64,000 nucleotides of DNA from the NCBI GenBank assembly GCA_024138025.1, contig JAMXBD010003375.1, positions 59,614-123,613 of the forward strand. Reading direction: 5' to 3'. Shown piece by piece: positions 62,425 through 64,000 of the stretch. Positions within the stretch are counted from its first letter, which is position 1. Every line of letters begins with the position of its first letter. The stretch comes from Combretum micranthum (lineage: Eukaryota; Streptophyta; Magnoliopsida; Myrtales; Combretaceae). The position numbers and the translations under genes are program-made. The notes beneath the pieces are model-generated. The model did no database searches. It was given only the letters and a program-made list of their open reading frames with translations, and was not told where the DNA came from.

Positions 62425-63752
62425 TGAACTTTTCAATATAACAGTTTTGTACTATAAAAAATATGGGCTCATAAATAAATACCTAACTTTTTAAATTTGC
62501 ATCGGTGGTCATTTGATCAGAATCAGTCATAACTTGGTGCTTTGATGACATGGTACAGTATTTATATTAGAAAATTAATTTTGTTTCTTAATTAACAAAT
62601 TATTATATTTTTTAATTTTTTCTCTCTCTTCATTTTTTCTTTTTTCTTTAACTTTTCTCTCTCTCCTATTCTCTTTTCCACGCTCTCTCCTCCTCCTTCT
62701 TCTTTCAAAAAAGAAAAAAATTCAAAACAACTCCAACTGAAAAGTTAGAAACAATGAATTCCAATAGCGTTATATTTTAAGTTATTAGACACCAACTTAG
62801 CCATCTCTTTCTTTAATCCGACAACCCTACTCACCATCGATTACAAATTTTAAAAGTTTAGTGATGATTATTGTTTTTTTCTTCCTAATCAAGATGGATT
62901 TTTATGCTTTAATGGGGATTTGCTAATAAGATGGGATTTTTTTTTTAACTAACCAAGATTATAATTTTTAATGGGTTTTTGAAGGAGATTTTTATGTGGG
63001 TAGACAGGTTGAAGGATGTTTGAATTGGGCATTCAGGGTCTTGTATGGGATGGTGTTTTGGGCTGTGTGAAACCTGTAGAGAAGGAAGCCATGGTCAGGC
63101 TAGAGGAGAAAGAGCTTTAGGATTGGAGATTATGTTTGGGGTTTGAAGTGGTGGAGTTGTGGATGTTGGTTCATGTTCTTGGATTTTTCCCATGATGGTA
63201 ATGGGGATTGAGTGATTGTTGATTGTGGACATCGGTTTTTGTTTTGTTGTGGTGATGGTGGGGTTTTAGTTATTATCCGACATTGATGTTGTGTGATGAT
63301 GATCTTCCTTTGTTGATCTCTGCCACACGTCGCCTCATCGCTCATGCACTCTTATGTTTAACTCCACCAAATCGGGGTAGAAGGGGTGGCATTAGTGGTT
63401 CTATTGGTGGGTTTTAGTGGTTCATGTTAGGTTTTGTATTTGGTGGTGTCGGTATGAGGTGGTTTTGGGTTTGATGTCTGGCTTTTTTTTTTTTTTTTGT
63501 CAATTGGTTTATGACACTAGGGTTTCAAGGAGAGAGATGAAGGAGAGATAGTAAAGAAAGAGGGAAGTAAAAAAAAAAAATAAATATATACGACTTGGAT
63601 ATTAAAAATTAATTTTGAATATAATGTCAGCAAGGCGCGAAGTAATGGCTGGATTCTGGTTAAAATGACCATTAGTGCAAATTTTAAAAGTTTAGGTATT
63701 TTTGTGAGCTAATTTTTTTTAGGTATTAAAATTGTTATATTGAGAAATTTCC
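62425..63752. mobile_element. Non-autonomous Mutator-like element with long inverted ends
   Basis: The left end (about 62425-62575) and the complement of the right end (about 63752-63600) align over roughly 140 bases: CTTTTCAATATAACAG / TTTCTCAATATAACAA, then ATACCTAA.TTTTTAAATTTGC / ATACCTAAACTTTTAAAATT, then GGTCATTT.GATCAGAATC / GGTCATTTTAACCAGAATCC. Long inverted repeats with a TTTCTCAATATAAC-like start are typical of plant Mutator-like elements. No clear 9-11 bp flanking duplication was found; instead a ~100-bp stretch of host gag lies on both sides. The interior (62620-63580) has CT-rich then GA-rich arms and a G/T-rich centre, with no transposase. Confidence 0.6.
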
Positions 63753-64000
63753 ATATGTAAGGCCTATTTTGAGCAGTGTACCATTGTAACCAACTGGGGC
63801 ACTAGTCGAACAAATGTCCTAATAGGGAAAAGTGTGAATATTGTTGAGAGAGATGAAGAGATCTACCGTGAACTTGATGGGGAAGATGAGCATATGATGA
63901 GGAAGATGAAGTGGTTGAGCAGACACATGGTATTAGGAAGTTGATGTTGGTACCTAAGCAAGAGGAAGACATCCAAACAACACCAATTGTTTCGTACCAG
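63753..64000 (+). pseudogene. gag tail of the short-LTR element, continuing past the window
   Basis: Begins with the second copy of the zinc-knuckle region (63750-63850) and goes on with an acidic stretch (VERDEEIYRELDGEDEHMM-like reading) followed by QTHGIRKLMLVPKQEEDIQ near 63920-63975, as expected between Gag and protease in Ty3/gypsy polyproteins. The window ends here, so pol and the 3' LTR of this element lie outside. Confidence 0.5.

Overview
This window is a repeat-dominated piece of a plant nuclear genome, most likely a eudicot. Evidence: a spliced cyclic nucleotide-gated channel gene of plant type, plant Ty3/gypsy and Copia-like LTR retrotransposons, hAT-type MITEs, AT-rich spacers and many microsatellites. 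No bacterial-style operons, rRNA, functional tRNA or CRISPR array were seen. The species cannot be told from the sequence.

Layout. (1) 1-3105: the 3' part of a CNGC channel gene, four exons with good splice sites but two in-frame stops near its end, so probably a pseudogene. (2) 4512-10182: a very long solo LTR with a perfect 5-bp target duplication, lying beside a decayed hAT transposase on the minus strand (10234-11009). (3) 14117-14828 and 15939-16274: two hAT-type MITEs, the first with a perfect 8-bp target duplication. (4) 16850-20868: a solo LTR related to the large element at 32.8-47.6 kb, itself split by a second solo LTR of Copia type (18185-19589); both have perfect 5-bp duplications. 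(5) 20.9-32.8 kb: spacer with LTR fragments, local duplications, a MITE nested in another repeat, and a probable solo LTR at 28910-32419. (6) 32803-47607: a complete but frameshifted 14.8-kb Ty3/gypsy element of the Tat (Ogre/Retand) group. (7) 48678 to the window end: a short-LTR chromovirus-like element whose gag is split by a 12.1-kb LTR element (49173-61280) and again by a Mutator-like element (about 62425-63752).

How the parts work together. The Tat element has LTR, primer-binding site, an extra ORF1 with a mobile-domain-like region, gag-protease, a candidate intron, then reverse transcriptase, a degenerate RNase H, a second RNase H with its acidic residues visible, integrase, a minisatellite-bearing 3' region and a polypurine tract. 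The 12.1-kb element has all sites needed in cis (LTRs, PBS, PPT) and gag with zinc knuckles, but no recognisable protease, reverse transcriptase or integrase. It therefore looks like a gag-only, non-autonomous element (TR-GAG type) that would depend on another element's Pol. An acidic ORF of unknown function precedes its gag.

The nesting gives an order of events: the short-LTR element is older than the 12.1-kb element inside it, and the Tat-type solo LTR at 16.8 kb is older than the Copia-type LTR inside it. Coding frames in all elements are broken mainly by small indels, so some breaks may be assembly errors rather than decay.
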